From positions 682,001 through 746,000 of the forward strand of contig NZ_LT906479.1 of NCBI RefSeq assembly GCF_900187015.1: a DNA stretch of 64,000 nt, given 5' to 3'. This document shows, in pieces, positions 1 to 10,061 of the stretch (within the stretch, counting starts at the first letter, position 1; every line of letters begins with the position of its first letter). This DNA is from Serratia ficaria. GTDB lineage: Bacteria; Pseudomonadota; Gammaproteobacteria; Enterobacterales; Enterobacteriaceae. Position numbers and translations under genes: made by a program. The notes below the pieces were generated by a model that saw only the letters and a list, made by a program, of their open reading frames with translations, did not search any database and was not told the DNA's origin.

Positions 1-115
1 GGTGCGCACCACCACCTTCAACGCCGCGCCTTACGGCGACGTGAAGGCCAGCACGCCGTATTACAACGTCGGGGAAGAACGAACCTTCAGCGTCTCGCTG
101 GAAGCCACCTTTTAA
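1..115 (+). CDS. TonB-dependent receptor, C-terminal end (partial)
   Basis: The open frame runs in from the window edge and stops at TAA 113-115, leaving 37 residues. The tail alternates polar and hydrophobic residues and ends in SLEATF with a terminal Phe, as in the last strands of outer-membrane beta-barrels. An ExbB/TolQ-type gene follows 47 bp later, so a TonB-dependent receptor is the best reading, but ligand and plug domain lie outside the window. Family assignment rests on the tail and the neighbour only. Confidence 0.55.
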   Translation, partial: VRTTTFNAAPYGDVKASTPYYNVGEERTFSVSLEATF

Positions 116-162
116 CTGAATACCCCGCCGTCCTGCACGACGGCGGGGAAGAGGAACCCTGT

Positions 163-813
163 ATGGACGCCAATCTGTTGCACGACATTATTTTCTACGT
201 GATGTACGCCGCGCTGGCGATTGCGCTGGTGATCATTATCGAACGCACGCTGTATTTCGCCTACACCCAGCGCCAGGCACGCCGCCTGGAGCGGGCGCTG
301 ACGCCGGAGGTGCGCCGCGCCGCCGAGCTGCCGGACGATCTGACCCAGCGCAACAGCCTGCCGCTGGCGGTGATCATGCCGGTGCTGGAGCAGAAACACC
401 GCGCCGGCGACCGCGAAGCGATCGGCGATCTGATCGACGCCCAGTATCTGCTGAGCAAACCGCTGATGGCGCGCGGCCTGTGGCTGCTGGAAACCGTGGT
501 CACCGCCGCGCCGCTGCTGGGGCTGCTGGGTACGGTGATGGGGATTATCGAGACCTTCAAGGCGCTGGCCGCTTCCGGCGTTTCCGAGCCGAGCCTGGTG
601 TCGGCCGGCATGGGCACCGCGCTGTACGCCACCGGGCTGGGCATCGCCATCGCGCTGCTGTGCCTGGTGGGCAACAATTTCCTGCAGAGCCGCATGGAAC
701 GCATCAACGAACTGCTGAAGGTTTTGCTGATCCGCGCCGGCGCGCCGGCCAGCCGCCCGGAAAACGACGGCCGCGAGCAATGGGTTGACAGCGGAGCGCC
801 GCGCTATGCCTAA
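163..813 (+). CDS. MotA/TolQ/ExbB proton channel family protein
   Basis: This 216-residue inner-membrane protein has the ExbB/TolQ layout: one N-terminal membrane segment (about residues 5-28), a cytoplasmic stretch, then two long hydrophobic helices (about 105-130 and 145-172) with the family's small-residue-rich pattern APLLGLLGTVMGI and GMGTALYATGLGIAI. ExbB-type subunits couple the proton gradient to TonB with an ExbD partner. No exbD or tonB gene follows; they may lie upstream of the receptor outside the window or be supplied by the housekeeping complex. The ATG follows AGAGGAA. The stop overlaps the next gene, so the two are probably co-translated. Confidence 0.85.
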   Translation: MDANLLHDIIFYVMYAALAIALVIIIERTLYFAYTQRQARRLERALTPEVRRAAELPDDLTQRNSLPLAVIMPVLEQKHRAGDREAIGDLIDAQYLLSKPLMARGLWLLETVVTAAPLLGLLGTVMGIIETFKALAASGVSEPSLVSAGMGTALYATGLGIAIALLCLVGNNFLQSRMERINELLKVLLIRAGAPASRPENDGREQWVDSGAPRYA

Positions 814-2056
814 TGGCCATCCATCACGGCGGCCGTTGGGCCGCCTTTATAAGGCATTGTGGGGCAGTTGTTTGTTGATGTTGAGCCAGAGCGCCGCGGC
901 GCGTTTTGACATTCCCGGCTACGAGCTGGTCTATACCGCACCGGCGGAAACCGCGCTGCAGGCCGACGATCTGCGCAACACCGCCGAGGTGTGGGGGCAG
1001 ATGTTCGATGCGGCGAAAACCCGCATCGATCTGGGGCAGTTTTACGTGGCGAACCAGAGCGGTTCACTGCTGGACGGCGTGCTGTGGCACCTGAAGGCGG
1101 CCGGCGAACGCGGGGTGAAAATCCGCTTCCTGATGGAAGAGAAGGGCGTTCGCATTTCCACCGCCGAGACGCTGGAACAGCTGAAGGCGATCCCCAATCT
1201 GGAGCTGCGCATCATTCCTTACCAGAAGCTGAGCGGTGGCATCCTGCACGCCAAATATCTGTTGGTGGACGGCGAACAGGCGTTTGTCGGCAGCCAGAAT
1301 TTCGACTGGCGCGCGCTGGAACACATTCACGAAATCGGGCTGCGCATCAGCGACGCCAAGGTGGTGGGGCAGATCCAGGCGATCTTCGAACAGGACTGGC
1401 GGGCGCAGGCGCTGTTGGCGCAGGATCGACCGGTGCCGGCGCTGCCGTATCGGCCCGCCGCGGAAACGCCGCAGGGCAACTATCTGGCCGCCAGCCCGCG
1501 CGCCTATAACCCGGCCGGGGTGACTGATTCGCAGGTGGAGCTGCCGCGCCTGCTGGCCGGCGCCAAGCGGCGGGTGCGGGTGCAGGTGATGGACTACGCG
1601 CCGCTGTCGTTCGGCCCGGCGCGCAGCCGGCCTTATTATGCGACCATCGACAACGCCCTGCGCGCGGCGGCGGCGCGCGGCGTGCAGATCGAGCTGATGG
1701 TGGCCAACTGGAACACCAAAAAGCCGGACATCGCCTGGCTGAAGAGCCTGGCGCTGGTGCCGAACGTGCAGATCAAAGTGGTGACCATTCCGCCGGCCAG
1801 CAGCGGTTTTATTCCGTTCGCCCGGGTGATCCACAGCAAGCTGATGACCATCGACGATGAGATTGCCTGGATCGGCACCAGCAACTGGACCGGCGGTTAT
1901 CTGGACAACTCGCGCAACCTGGAGCTGGTGCTGCACAGCGCGGCGATGAGCCGGCGGCTGGATGCGCTGTATAGCCAGCTGTGGGGCAGCGTCTACGCCG
2001 AACCGCTGCGGCTGGACTATGACTACCCGGCGCCGAAGCCGGGCGGCGAGTCCTGA
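806..2056 (+). CDS. exported phospholipase D-like protein
   Basis: This protein of about 416 residues carries two HKD motifs, HAKYLLVDGEQAFVGSQN in the first half and HSKLMTIDDEIAWIGTSN in the second, the paired catalytic signature of the phospholipase D superfamily (phosphodiester hydrolysis or transfer). The start at ATG 806 is preferred over TTG 785 because GGAG lies 9 bp upstream and it overlaps the exbB-like stop by 8 bp. The N-terminus (about residues 12-33) reads as a signal peptide ending SAAA before RFDIPGYEL, so it should act in the periplasm or outside. Coupling to a TonB receptor and ExbB suggests release of a phosphodiester-containing nutrient. The substrate cannot be read from sequence. 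Confidence 0.85.
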   Translation: MPNGHPSRRPLGRLYKALWGSCLLMLSQSAAARFDIPGYELVYTAPAETALQADDLRNTAEVWGQMFDAAKTRIDLGQFYVANQSGSLLDGVLWHLKAAGERGVKIRFLMEEKGVRISTAETLEQLKAIPNLELRIIPYQKLSGGILHAKYLLVDGEQAFVGSQNFDWRALEHIHEIGLRISDAKVVGQIQAIFEQDWRAQALLAQDRPVPALPYRPAAETPQGNYLAASPRAYNPAGVTDSQVELPRLLAGAKRRVRVQVMDYAPLSFGPARSRPYYATIDNALRAAAARGVQIELMVANWNTKKPDIAWLKSLALVPNVQIKVVTIPPASSGFIPFARVIHSKLMTIDDEIAWIGTSNWTGGYLDNSRNLELVLHSAAMSRRLDALYSQLWGSVYAEPLRLDYDYPAPKPGGES

Positions 2057-2060
2057 TCGT

Positions 2061-2095
2061 CAGGGCGCGGTCGGCCGCCGCGCCCTGGGTTTTTC
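2061..2095 (+). terminator. rho-independent terminator after the phospholipase D-like gene
   Basis: A perfect 10-bp stem, CAGGGCGCGG (2061-2070) with CCGCGCCCTG (2078-2087), has a 7-nt loop and is followed by GGTTTTTC. It ends the receptor-exbB-PLD transcript and abuts the stop codon of the convergent peptidase gene. Confidence 0.85.
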
Positions 2096-3203
2096 AGCGG
2101 CGCCAGCCGGCCGCTTTCAGCGCCGTCACCAGCTGTTCGGCGCTCAAGCCTTCCGCCCGATGGCCGTTGCCGCTGACGGTGTCGGCCGCCAGCAGCGCAT
2201 TCACGATCGCCTCTTCCACCGCCTCGGCCGCCGCGGCGAACAGCGCCGAAATATGGTCGTTGTTCACCATGCGCAGCGGCGTGGTGAAGGCGCCTTTATT
2301 GGCGTAGTCGGCGGGCGGCAGGCCGTCGTTGCCGGTGGCGAAGGCGATAAAGATATCGCCGCTCGAATCCTCGGTGCCGCCGCCGGTGCGGGCGATGCCG
2401 ATGCCGGCGCGCTGCGCCAACCGCGCGCACTGGTGCGGCAGCAGCGGCGCGTCGGTCGCCAGCGCCACCACGATCGAGCCCATGCCCGGGTGTGGCAGCT
2501 GCGGCTGGAACGGCGAGGGAAGATGCCCCAGATGCCGGCCCACCGGGTAGCCGCCCACCAGCAACGCCTCGCGCTTGCCGTGGTTGGCCTGCACGATGGC
2601 GCCGACCGTCCAGCCGCCCTGCTCGGCGGGTAGCCGCCGCGACGCGGTGCCGCTGCCGCCTTTGAATTCATGGCAGATCATGCCGCTGCCGCCGCCCACC
2701 GCGCCTTCCTGCGGCAACCCGTCGCCGGCCGCCGCTAACGCCTGGCGCACGTGCTCGGGTTTGACGTGAAAGCCGTTGATGTCGTTGAGCAGGCCGTCGA
2801 AGGTTTCCATCACCACCGGCATATTCCAGTACAGCCCCCGGTCGTCTGCCGGCAGCGCTTCGCGCTCCAGCGCGATCAGGCTGTCGCGCACCACGCCCAC
2901 GCTGTGGGTGTTGGTGAAGGCGATCGGGCTGGTCAGCAGGCCCGCTTCGCGCACCCATTCCAGGCCGGTGGCGTCGCCGTTGCCGTTCAGCACGTGCACC
3001 CCGGCGAAGCAGGGCGACTGCCGCGCCAGCCCGGCGCGCGGTTCGATCACCGTCACGCCGGTGCGCACGCTGCGTCCGTCCGCCAAATCGGCATGAATGC
3101 TGGCATGGCCGACGCGCACGCCGGGCACGTCGGTGATGGCGTTCAGCGGGCCGGGCGTGCCCTGGCCGATGGTGATGCCCAGATCCTGCGCGCGCTGCGT
3201 CAT
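2094..3203 (-). CDS. P1 family peptidase (DmpA/BapA type aminopeptidase)
   Basis: This 369-residue member of the P1 family (L-aminopeptidase D-esterase/beta-peptidyl aminopeptidase) is an Ntn-type hydrolase that cuts itself into two chains. The expected scissile Gly-Ser lies in GMGSIVVALATDAPLLP, putting the nucleophile at about Ser243. The oxyanion region EFKGGSGTASR and the GGGTEDSSGDIF segment also fit. No signal peptide is seen, so it should be cytoplasmic. The upstream permease stop overlaps an ATGA at 3209, but ATG 3203 has AGGAG at 7 bp and is preferred. P1 enzymes release N-terminal small or beta-amino acids. The neighbouring aminotransferase and MmsA suggest beta-alanine-type products, which is inference. 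Confidence 0.85.
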   Translation of the reverse strand: MTQRAQDLGITIGQGTPGPLNAITDVPGVRVGHASIHADLADGRSVRTGVTVIEPRAGLARQSPCFAGVHVLNGNGDATGLEWVREAGLLTSPIAFTNTHSVGVVRDSLIALEREALPADDRGLYWNMPVVMETFDGLLNDINGFHVKPEHVRQALAAAGDGLPQEGAVGGGSGMICHEFKGGSGTASRRLPAEQGGWTVGAIVQANHGKREALLVGGYPVGRHLGHLPSPFQPQLPHPGMGSIVVALATDAPLLPHQCARLAQRAGIGIARTGGGTEDSSGDIFIAFATGNDGLPPADYANKGAFTTPLRMVNNDHISALFAAAAEAVEEAIVNALLAADTVSGNGHRAEGLSAEQLVTALKAAGWRR

Positions 3204-3205
3204 GG

Positions 3206-4582
3206 TCATTCTCCTTCTGGTGTGGGTTCAGCTAAGGGCGCCGGCTGGCGGCCGCGCATATAGCTCAGCGTCAGGCCAAAGCAGACGATGCCGGCAATGA
3301 TAATAAAGTCTTTCAGGCTGCTGGCGATCGAAATCGTCCACAGCACGTACAGGCAGGCGATCAGCGCTATCACCACCGGCAGCGGCCACAGCGGCATCAG
3401 GTACGGGTGGTGGAAACGCCGGCGGCGGCGGCTGATCAGCGCGGCGATCGCCATGATGATGTACACCAGCAGCAGCAGGATCACGGTAAAGGAGGTCAGA
3501 TCGCCGAGGTTGGAGCAAAACGCCAGCAGCGCCGAAGGCACGCCGAACAGCAGGGTGGCGACCCAGGGAGTGCCGAAACGCGGATGGATGATTTTCAGCG
3601 CCCGGTTGACCGCCGGCAGCCAGAAACCGTCGCGGCCGCTGGAGAACATCATGCGGCTGAACTGCGCCACGATGGCGATGATGGCGTTGAACACCGACAG
3701 GTAAATCGCCCCGCTGACCACCCGCGCCAGCGTCGCCCCGCCGAGCTGGGTGACCACGTAGCCGACCGGATCGGCCTGCCTGGCCATCTCGCTCAGCGAC
3801 GGCGAGCCGATCAGCAGCGCGGTGAACGGCACCAGCTCGACCAGCACCACGATGAACAGCGTCAGCATGATGGCCAGCGCCATCGGCTTGCCCTGCTCGC
3901 GCATGTCTTCCGCCATATACACCGCCGCGCCGTAACCGTTGTAGGAGAACAGCGCCACGCCGACCATCGCGACGATCGGGGGCAGGGAAACCGGCGACAG
4001 TACCCCTTGCAGATCCAGCATCACCGGCGCGGCGAGAATTTCGCCGCTCTGGTGCGGATTGCTGAAGCCCAGCCAGGCGATCAGCGCCAGCACCGCCACT
4101 TCCACCACCAGGAACGCGCCGGTCAGCAGGGCGTTGGCCTTGATGTTGAAAATGGCGCAGGCGCCGCCGACCAGCACGGTGAGCATGCCGGCGGTGGAGG
4201 CGTCAAAATGGGTGCCCAGCGCGGTGTTCAGGTAGGGCACCGCGCCGGTGGCCAGCACCGCCGGCACGAACAGCGAGGCGCTGAGGATAAACAGGTAGGT
4301 CTGCAGCCCGCACAGGGTGCCGAACAGCCGTTTGATGATGCTGTATTCGCCGCCGGCGCTGGGGTGCGCGGCACCGAGTTCGGCATAGCACAGGGCGATG
4401 GCGGCGGCGACCAGGGCGGCGACCAGAAAAGACAGGAACGCGCCGCTGCCGGCGCTGGCGATCGCCAGCGGGGCGATGACGAAGATCGAGCTGGCGGGCG
4501 TCACGCCGGAGGCGGTAATCATCACCACGTCGAGGACGCTGAGATTGCCTTTGAAAGTATGTTCTGCTTCGGGCTCTTGCAT
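3206..4582 (-). CDS. APC family amino acid permease
   Basis: This 458-residue protein is hydrophobic throughout with about 12 membrane segments. It begins with the APC-superfamily first-helix signature SGVTPASSIFVIAPLAI and has the conserved LGAAHPSAGGEYSIIKRLFG segment after helix 2. It should be an inner-membrane proton-coupled amino acid or amine importer; the substrate cannot be assigned. It is co-transcribed with the P1 peptidase, overlapping it by a few bases, and lies 150 bp downstream of mmsA on the same strand. The ATG at 4582 follows GGAG. Confidence 0.88.
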   Translation of the reverse strand: MQEPEAEHTFKGNLSVLDVVMITASGVTPASSIFVIAPLAIASAGSGAFLSFLVAALVAAAIALCYAELGAAHPSAGGEYSIIKRLFGTLCGLQTYLFILSASLFVPAVLATGAVPYLNTALGTHFDASTAGMLTVLVGGACAIFNIKANALLTGAFLVVEVAVLALIAWLGFSNPHQSGEILAAPVMLDLQGVLSPVSLPPIVAMVGVALFSYNGYGAAVYMAEDMREQGKPMALAIMLTLFIVVLVELVPFTALLIGSPSLSEMARQADPVGYVVTQLGGATLARVVSGAIYLSVFNAIIAIVAQFSRMMFSSGRDGFWLPAVNRALKIIHPRFGTPWVATLLFGVPSALLAFCSNLGDLTSFTVILLLLVYIIMAIAALISRRRRRFHHPYLMPLWPLPVVIALIACLYVLWTISIASSLKDFIIIAGIVCFGLTLSYMRGRQPAPLAEPTPEGE

Positions 4583-4597
4583 GGTGAACTACTCCAT

Positions 4598-4607
4598 TAA
4601 CGCGTTA
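4598..4607. promoter_or_regulatory. palindrome upstream of the permease gene (candidate operator)
   Basis: TAACGCGTTA is a perfect 10-bp palindrome flanked by ACTC on the left and GAGT on the right. It sits just before the permease ribosome-binding site. The position and symmetry suggest an operator, but no specific regulator can be named. Confidence 0.35.
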
Positions 4608-4670
4608 GTGAGTCGTTTCTTGCCGCCAGGCACTGCGCAGGAATTAAATGGAGCGCGCGGATCCCCCGCG

Positions 4671-4727
4671 GCTTTCACGCCGCAGCGTCGTTGGCCGTCG
4701 GCCTGAAATCCGGATATTGTTATTGGG
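4671..4727. repeat. deletion derivative of the dispersed repeat found at 54802-54928
   Basis: GCTTTCACGCCGCAGCGT, a GTTGG core, CTGAAATCC and ATTGGG follow in the same order as the ends of the 127-bp element at 54802-54928 read in reverse, but the central hairpin is missing. It lies between mmsA and the permease gene. The match is partial, so the call is tentative. Confidence 0.4.
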
Positions 4728-4732
4728 CTCCC

Positions 4733-6235
<1,503 letters not shown>

Positions 6236-6247
6236 GGCGTTTTTTCC

Positions 6248-7588
6248 TTATTCCGTGGCGTTGAGGGCGTCGCCGAGGGCGTTGATCAGCGCGTCGATCT
6301 GCGCCTCGCTGCTGATAAACGGCGGCGCCAGCTGCAGGGTGTCGCCGCCGTAGCGCACGTAGAACCCCTTATCCCAGCAACGCATCGCCGCTTCATAAGG
6401 CCGGCGCGCCGGTTCGCCCGGCCGCGCCGCCAGCGTGATGCCCGCCGCCAGGCCGAAGTTGCGGATGTCGCTGACGTGCCGGCAGCCCTGCAGACTATGC
6501 ACCGCCCGTTCAAAATAGGGCGCCAGCGCCTGCACGCGCTCCACCATATGTTCACGCTGAATGAGTTCCAGCGTCGCCAGCCCGACGGCGCAGCCGACCG
6601 GGTGGGCGGAATAGGTGTAACCGTGCGGGAATTCGAGCTGGTACTCGGGTTCGTCGGTGGCCATAAAGGTCTGGTAAATCTCCGGCCGCACCACCACCGC
6701 GCCCATCGGCTGCGCACCGTTGGTCACCTGCTTGGCGATATTCATGATGTCCGGCGTCACGCCGAACGCTGCGGCGCCGGTCAGTGCGCCGCAGCGGCCG
6801 AAGGCGGTGATCACCTCGTCGAAAATCAGCAGGATGTTGTGCTGGCTGCAGATCTCGCGAATGCGCTGCAGGTAGCCGACCGGCGGCACTATCACCCCGG
6901 CGGAGCCGGAGAAGGGTTCGACGATCACCGCGGCGATGGTCGAGGCGTCGCGCAGCGCGATAATGCGGTTCAGCTCCTCGGCCAGCTCGGCGCCCTGCTG
7001 CGGCATGCCGCGCGAAAAGGCATTGCCCGCCAGCAGGGTGTGCGGCAGGTGATCCGCTTCGGCGCCGGCGCCGAACGCTTTGCGGTTGCCGGCGATGCCG
7101 CCGACCGAAATGCCGCCGAAGTTAACCCCGTGGTAGCCTTTTTCCCGGCCGATAAAGCAGGTTTTGCCCGCCTGGCCCCTGGCCCGCCAGTAGGCGCGCG
7201 CCATTTTCAGCGAGGTGTCCGCCGCCTCCGAGCCGGAGCCGGTAAAAAACACGTAGTCGAGGCCGGCCGGCGTCATCTCTTTGATTCGGTTAGCCAACTC
7301 GAACGACAGCGGGTGGCCGAACTGAAATGCCGGCGAATAATCCAGCTGCGCCAGCTGGCGCCGGGCGGCGTCGGTAATTTCCTGGCGGCCATGCCCCAAT
7401 CCGCAGCACCACAGCCCGGACAGGCCGTCAAAAATTTTGCGGCCGTCCTGGCTGGTGTAATAAACCCCCTCAGCCCGGCTGATGATGCGCGGGTTGGCTT
7501 TAAAGTTTCTATTTCCGGTAAAGGGCATCCAGTGCGCCTCTAACCATTCGGCATCGAGTCTATTAATCGGGTGTTTTTCAGCAGCCAT
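6248..7588 (-). CDS. class III aminotransferase, omega-amino acid (beta-alanine):pyruvate type
   Basis: This 446-residue fold-type I PLP enzyme resembles beta-alanine/omega-amino acid:pyruvate transaminases. Visible motifs are the PLP-binding TGSGSEAADTSLKMARAY, the cofactor Asp in LLIFDEVITAFGR, and the Schiff-base Lys in NIAKQVTNGAQPMGA. ATG 7588 is chosen because GGAGG lies 6 bp upstream; the longer frame from 7627 has no such site. With mmsA directly downstream the expected path is beta-alanine to malonate semialdehyde to acetyl-CoA. The divergent LysR gene is the likely regulator. Confidence 0.88.
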   Translation of the reverse strand: MAAEKHPINRLDAEWLEAHWMPFTGNRNFKANPRIISRAEGVYYTSQDGRKIFDGLSGLWCCGLGHGRQEITDAARRQLAQLDYSPAFQFGHPLSFELANRIKEMTPAGLDYVFFTGSGSEAADTSLKMARAYWRARGQAGKTCFIGREKGYHGVNFGGISVGGIAGNRKAFGAGAEADHLPHTLLAGNAFSRGMPQQGAELAEELNRIIALRDASTIAAVIVEPFSGSAGVIVPPVGYLQRIREICSQHNILLIFDEVITAFGRCGALTGAAAFGVTPDIMNIAKQVTNGAQPMGAVVVRPEIYQTFMATDEPEYQLEFPHGYTYSAHPVGCAVGLATLELIQREHMVERVQALAPYFERAVHSLQGCRHVSDIRNFGLAAGITLAARPGEPARRPYEAAMRCWDKGFYVRYGGDTLQLAPPFISSEAQIDALINALGDALNATE

Positions 7589-7622
7589 GTTTTCCTCCGG
7601 GCAGGAAAATAATGTCGATATA

Positions 7623-7647
7623 TTCAATAACCTGTAGTGTTAATGAA
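7623..7647. promoter_or_regulatory. inverted repeat in the aminotransferase/LysR divergent promoter
   Basis: TTCAATAAC (7623-7631) and GTTAATGAA (7639-7647) form a 9-bp inverted repeat with one mismatch and a 7-bp spacer. It lies between the divergent aminotransferase start and LysR start. The T-N11-A-like symmetry is what LysR proteins usually bind. No binding has been shown. Confidence 0.5.
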
Positions 7648-7723
7648 ATGTTGTGCGAAATTGACTATGTTCCGCTTCTTCTCTAATGTGAATAATCATA
7701 TGTCGAAACTTACTTAAGGTTTT

Positions 7724-8653
7724 ATGCAAGTAAAAAAGCGCGCGCTGCTCGGGCAATTGTCGGATATGGATCTGCGTTTGCTGCGGGTATTCAAAGCGGT
7801 GGTCGACTGCGGCGGCATGAGCGCCGCCGAGCTGGAGCTGAATATCAGCCTGTCGACCATCAGCAAGCACATCAAGGACCTGGAGCAACGGCTGGGGCTG
7901 ACGCTGTGCCAGCGCGGGCGCGAGGGCTTTGCGGTGACCGATGAGGGGTTGCTTGTCTACCAGGAAACCGTCAACCTGCTGGCGGCCACCGAGGCCTTCC
8001 GCCGCGGGGTGGATGAGGTGCACCAGCGCATGGGCGGCCAGCTGCACGTGGCGATATTCGACCATACGGTCAGCAACCCGCAGGCGCAAATAGGCCGGGC
8101 GATTGCCTTATTCAGCGAGCGTGCGCCGGAAGTTTCTTTGCAAATGTACGTCGAACCGATTAATACCATCGAGCGCGGAGTCATTGACGGCCAATTTCAA
8201 ATCGGCATTATTCCCATGCACCGCAGCGCGGAAAGTTTAGCTTATCGTTCTTTATTCAGTGAGAGGATGTTCTTATATTGCGGCGCGCAGCATGAATTAT
8301 TTTCCGCCAATCACGATGCATTAAATTGGGCGCTGTTGCACAATTACGCCTTTGCCGGATTGGGCTACCATTCGCCGAATATGGAATTGAGCCTGCAGCA
8401 GCATTTGCACCGCAAGGCGACGGGTTTCGCCCAGGAATCTATCGCCACCTTAATTCTTTCCGGCAAGTACGTCGGCTTTTTGCCTGACCACTATGCGGCG
8501 TTTTTTGTCGCGCAGAACATGATGCGGGCAATCAAGCCTGAGCTGTTCCGCTACCACTGCGAGTATTCCAGCGTGCTGCGCCGTTCGCCGATCCCGCAAC
8601 GGGTGGTGAAACTGTTCCACGAGTGCCTGCTGGCGGCCCATGGAACAGCCTAG
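7724..8653 (+). CDS. LysR family transcriptional regulator
   Basis: This 309-residue regulator has an N-terminal winged helix-turn-helix (about residues 12-72, LRLLRVFKAVVDCGGMSAAE followed by ISLSTISKHIKDLEQRLG) and a C-terminal substrate-binding-like effector domain. It is divergent from the aminotransferase-mmsA operon and is the natural candidate to control it, with an amine or semialdehyde as likely effector. Parts of the effector-domain coding region (about 8100-8480) are more AT-rich than the surroundings. Confidence 0.9.
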   Translation: MQVKKRALLGQLSDMDLRLLRVFKAVVDCGGMSAAELELNISLSTISKHIKDLEQRLGLTLCQRGREGFAVTDEGLLVYQETVNLLAATEAFRRGVDEVHQRMGGQLHVAIFDHTVSNPQAQIGRAIALFSERAPEVSLQMYVEPINTIERGVIDGQFQIGIIPMHRSAESLAYRSLFSERMFLYCGAQHELFSANHDALNWALLHNYAFAGLGYHSPNMELSLQQHLHRKATGFAQESIATLILSGKYVGFLPDHYAAFFVAQNMMRAIKPELFRYHCEYSSVLRRSPIPQRVVKLFHECLLAAHGTA

Positions 8654-8655
8654 CC

Positions 8656-8748
8656 TTACCGGTCTTTCTTCTTGCCGAAGATTTTTAGCAGCACGCCAAT
8701 CAGAATGCCGATTGCGATGCCGGCGAAAATCCAGCTGATGATACCCAT
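8656..8748 (-). CDS. 30-residue hydrophobic small membrane protein
   Basis: The minus strand encodes a 30-residue peptide beginning MGIISWIFAG, with one membrane helix of about 20 residues rich in Ile, Gly and Leu, and a basic end KIFGKKKDR. ATG 8748 has a perfect AGGAGG 6 bp upstream, far better than expected by chance. The topology should be N-out/C-in by the positive-inside rule. It fills the gap between the convergent LysR gene and the alcohol dehydrogenase gene. No function is recognised. Confidence 0.75.
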   Translation of the reverse strand: MGIISWIFAGIAIGILIGVLLKIFGKKKDR

Positions 8749-8786
8749 TTGCTTCCTCCTGCTACTGCGTTGATCTGATTATATAA

Positions 8787-9914
8787 TCATTCGACGCGGA
8801 AAGCCCCTTCGATCATCTGCCGCCGCTGCAGCGGCGAATAGGCGATCAGCGAATTCTTGCTGTTGGATTTCTCCAGGGCGATCGCCAGCTCGTCGGCGCC
8901 GATCGGCAGGTCATCCTGCCAGAACGGCGCGATGGCGTTGCGGGTGATGAAGTCGATCAGATAGCGTTCCGGGCTGTCGCGCTGCTCCGGGAACAGGCGC
9001 GCGGCCAGCTCGGCCATCAGCGTGCGTTGCTGCGGTTGCTCGCTGTCGGCCAGCAGCTCGAGGAACGGCAGCAGCAGGCGGCCGCACACCTGGCCGTGGT
9101 GATAATCGCGCAATGCGCCGATCTCGCCGGCGATGCCGTGGATCACCCCCAACCCGGCGGCGCTCAGCGTCAGCCCGCCCAGATAAGAAGCCTGCATGAT
9201 CGCTTCGCGCGCCGCGTCGCTGCGGTTGAGCGCCGGCCAGGCGTCGAGGAAGTGGCGGATGCCGGTCAGCGACATTTCGCGCGTCATGGCGCCGGCGGTT
9301 TTCGACAAATAGGCCTCGAACAGGTGGGTGAAGGCGTCGATGGCGCAGTAAGCCAGCACCTTGTCCGGCGCGCCCGCCAGCAGCTGCGGGTCGAGAATGG
9401 CGGTGTGCGGCACGAAGTCGTTATGGCGCAGCGAGGCCTTCACCTTGCTGACCCGGGTGTCGGTGATCACCGCGTTCTGCGTCACCTCGCTGCCGGTGCC
9501 GGCGGTGGTCGGCACGGCGATCAGCGGCAGGGTGGCGCCGCTGATTTTGCTGTCGCCGACCTTTTCCATATAGCGCAGCGTCGGCAGCGGGTGCTCCACC
9601 AGCGCGGCGAACGCCTTGGCGGCGTCGATCACGCTGCCGCCGCCGATGGCCACCACCCGTCGCGGCTGGCCGCGCCAGCGCGCCACCCAGGCGTCGAGCT
9701 CCTGCGGCGACGCTTCGTGGCTGACGATTTCCGTGCCGATCAGCAGCGGCGACAATTCATCGCTCAGCGCCGCGTGCACCGGGCCGCTGAGGAACGAGCG
9801 GCAGCTGAACAGCAATGTCGGTTGCGGATCGGCGAGCAATAACGGAAGCAGCTGATTGATGCTGCCTTGGCCGAACCAGGTGTGGCGATTGGCGATGATC
9901 TGGTTGAGGGTCAT
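8787..9914 (-). CDS. iron-containing alcohol dehydrogenase family protein
   Basis: This 375-residue group III (iron-type) dehydrogenase has the nucleotide-binding GGGSVIDAAKAFAAL, then VPTTAGTGSEVTQNAVI, and metal-ligand-region residues in AIDAFTHLFEAYLS and GVIHGIAGEIGALRDYHHGQVCG. It probably interconverts an alcohol and aldehyde, or acts on a related alpha-hydroxy substrate, with NAD(P)H. It is divergent from the LuxR-type gene at 10177 across a region with three palindromes. Its location next to an amine oxidase-like gene suggests it handles the aldehyde product, which is inference. ATG 9914 follows AAGGAG. Confidence 0.88.
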   Translation of the reverse strand: MTLNQIIANRHTWFGQGSINQLLPLLLADPQPTLLFSCRSFLSGPVHAALSDELSPLLIGTEIVSHEASPQELDAWVARWRGQPRRVVAIGGGSVIDAAKAFAALVEHPLPTLRYMEKVGDSKISGATLPLIAVPTTAGTGSEVTQNAVITDTRVSKVKASLRHNDFVPHTAILDPQLLAGAPDKVLAYCAIDAFTHLFEAYLSKTAGAMTREMSLTGIRHFLDAWPALNRSDAAREAIMQASYLGGLTLSAAGLGVIHGIAGEIGALRDYHHGQVCGRLLLPFLELLADSEQPQQRTLMAELAARLFPEQRDSPERYLIDFITRNAIAPFWQDDLPIGADELAIALEKSNSKNSLIAYSPLQRRQMIEGAFRVE

Positions 9915-9994
9915 GAGGGCTCCTTGGCGGCGAAACGGACGGAACGCACAGCATAAGCCAGCTCTGGCGGGGGGACCACTGCTTTCCGCACGTC

Positions 9995-10008
9995 GTTAAC
10001 ATGTTAAC
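9995..10008. promoter_or_regulatory. 14-bp perfect palindrome (candidate operator 1, alcohol dehydrogenase promoter)
   Basis: GTTAACATGTTAAC is a perfect palindrome about 80 bp upstream of the iron-dehydrogenase start. The related site at 10043 shares the central ACATG, so both may bind the same protein. Confidence 0.5.
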
Positions 10009-10042
10009 CCTGCGTCGGGGGAGCGGCGGATAAAGCTGTGAT

Positions 10043-10061
10043 TTGTTTAACATGTAAACAA
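10043..10061. promoter_or_regulatory. inverted repeat (candidate operator 2, alcohol dehydrogenase promoter)
   Basis: TTGTTTA and TAAACAA, 7-bp inverted arms around ACATG, lie 35 bp from the palindrome at 9995. Together they make a two-site control region between the divergent dehydrogenase and LuxR-type genes. Confidence 0.45.
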
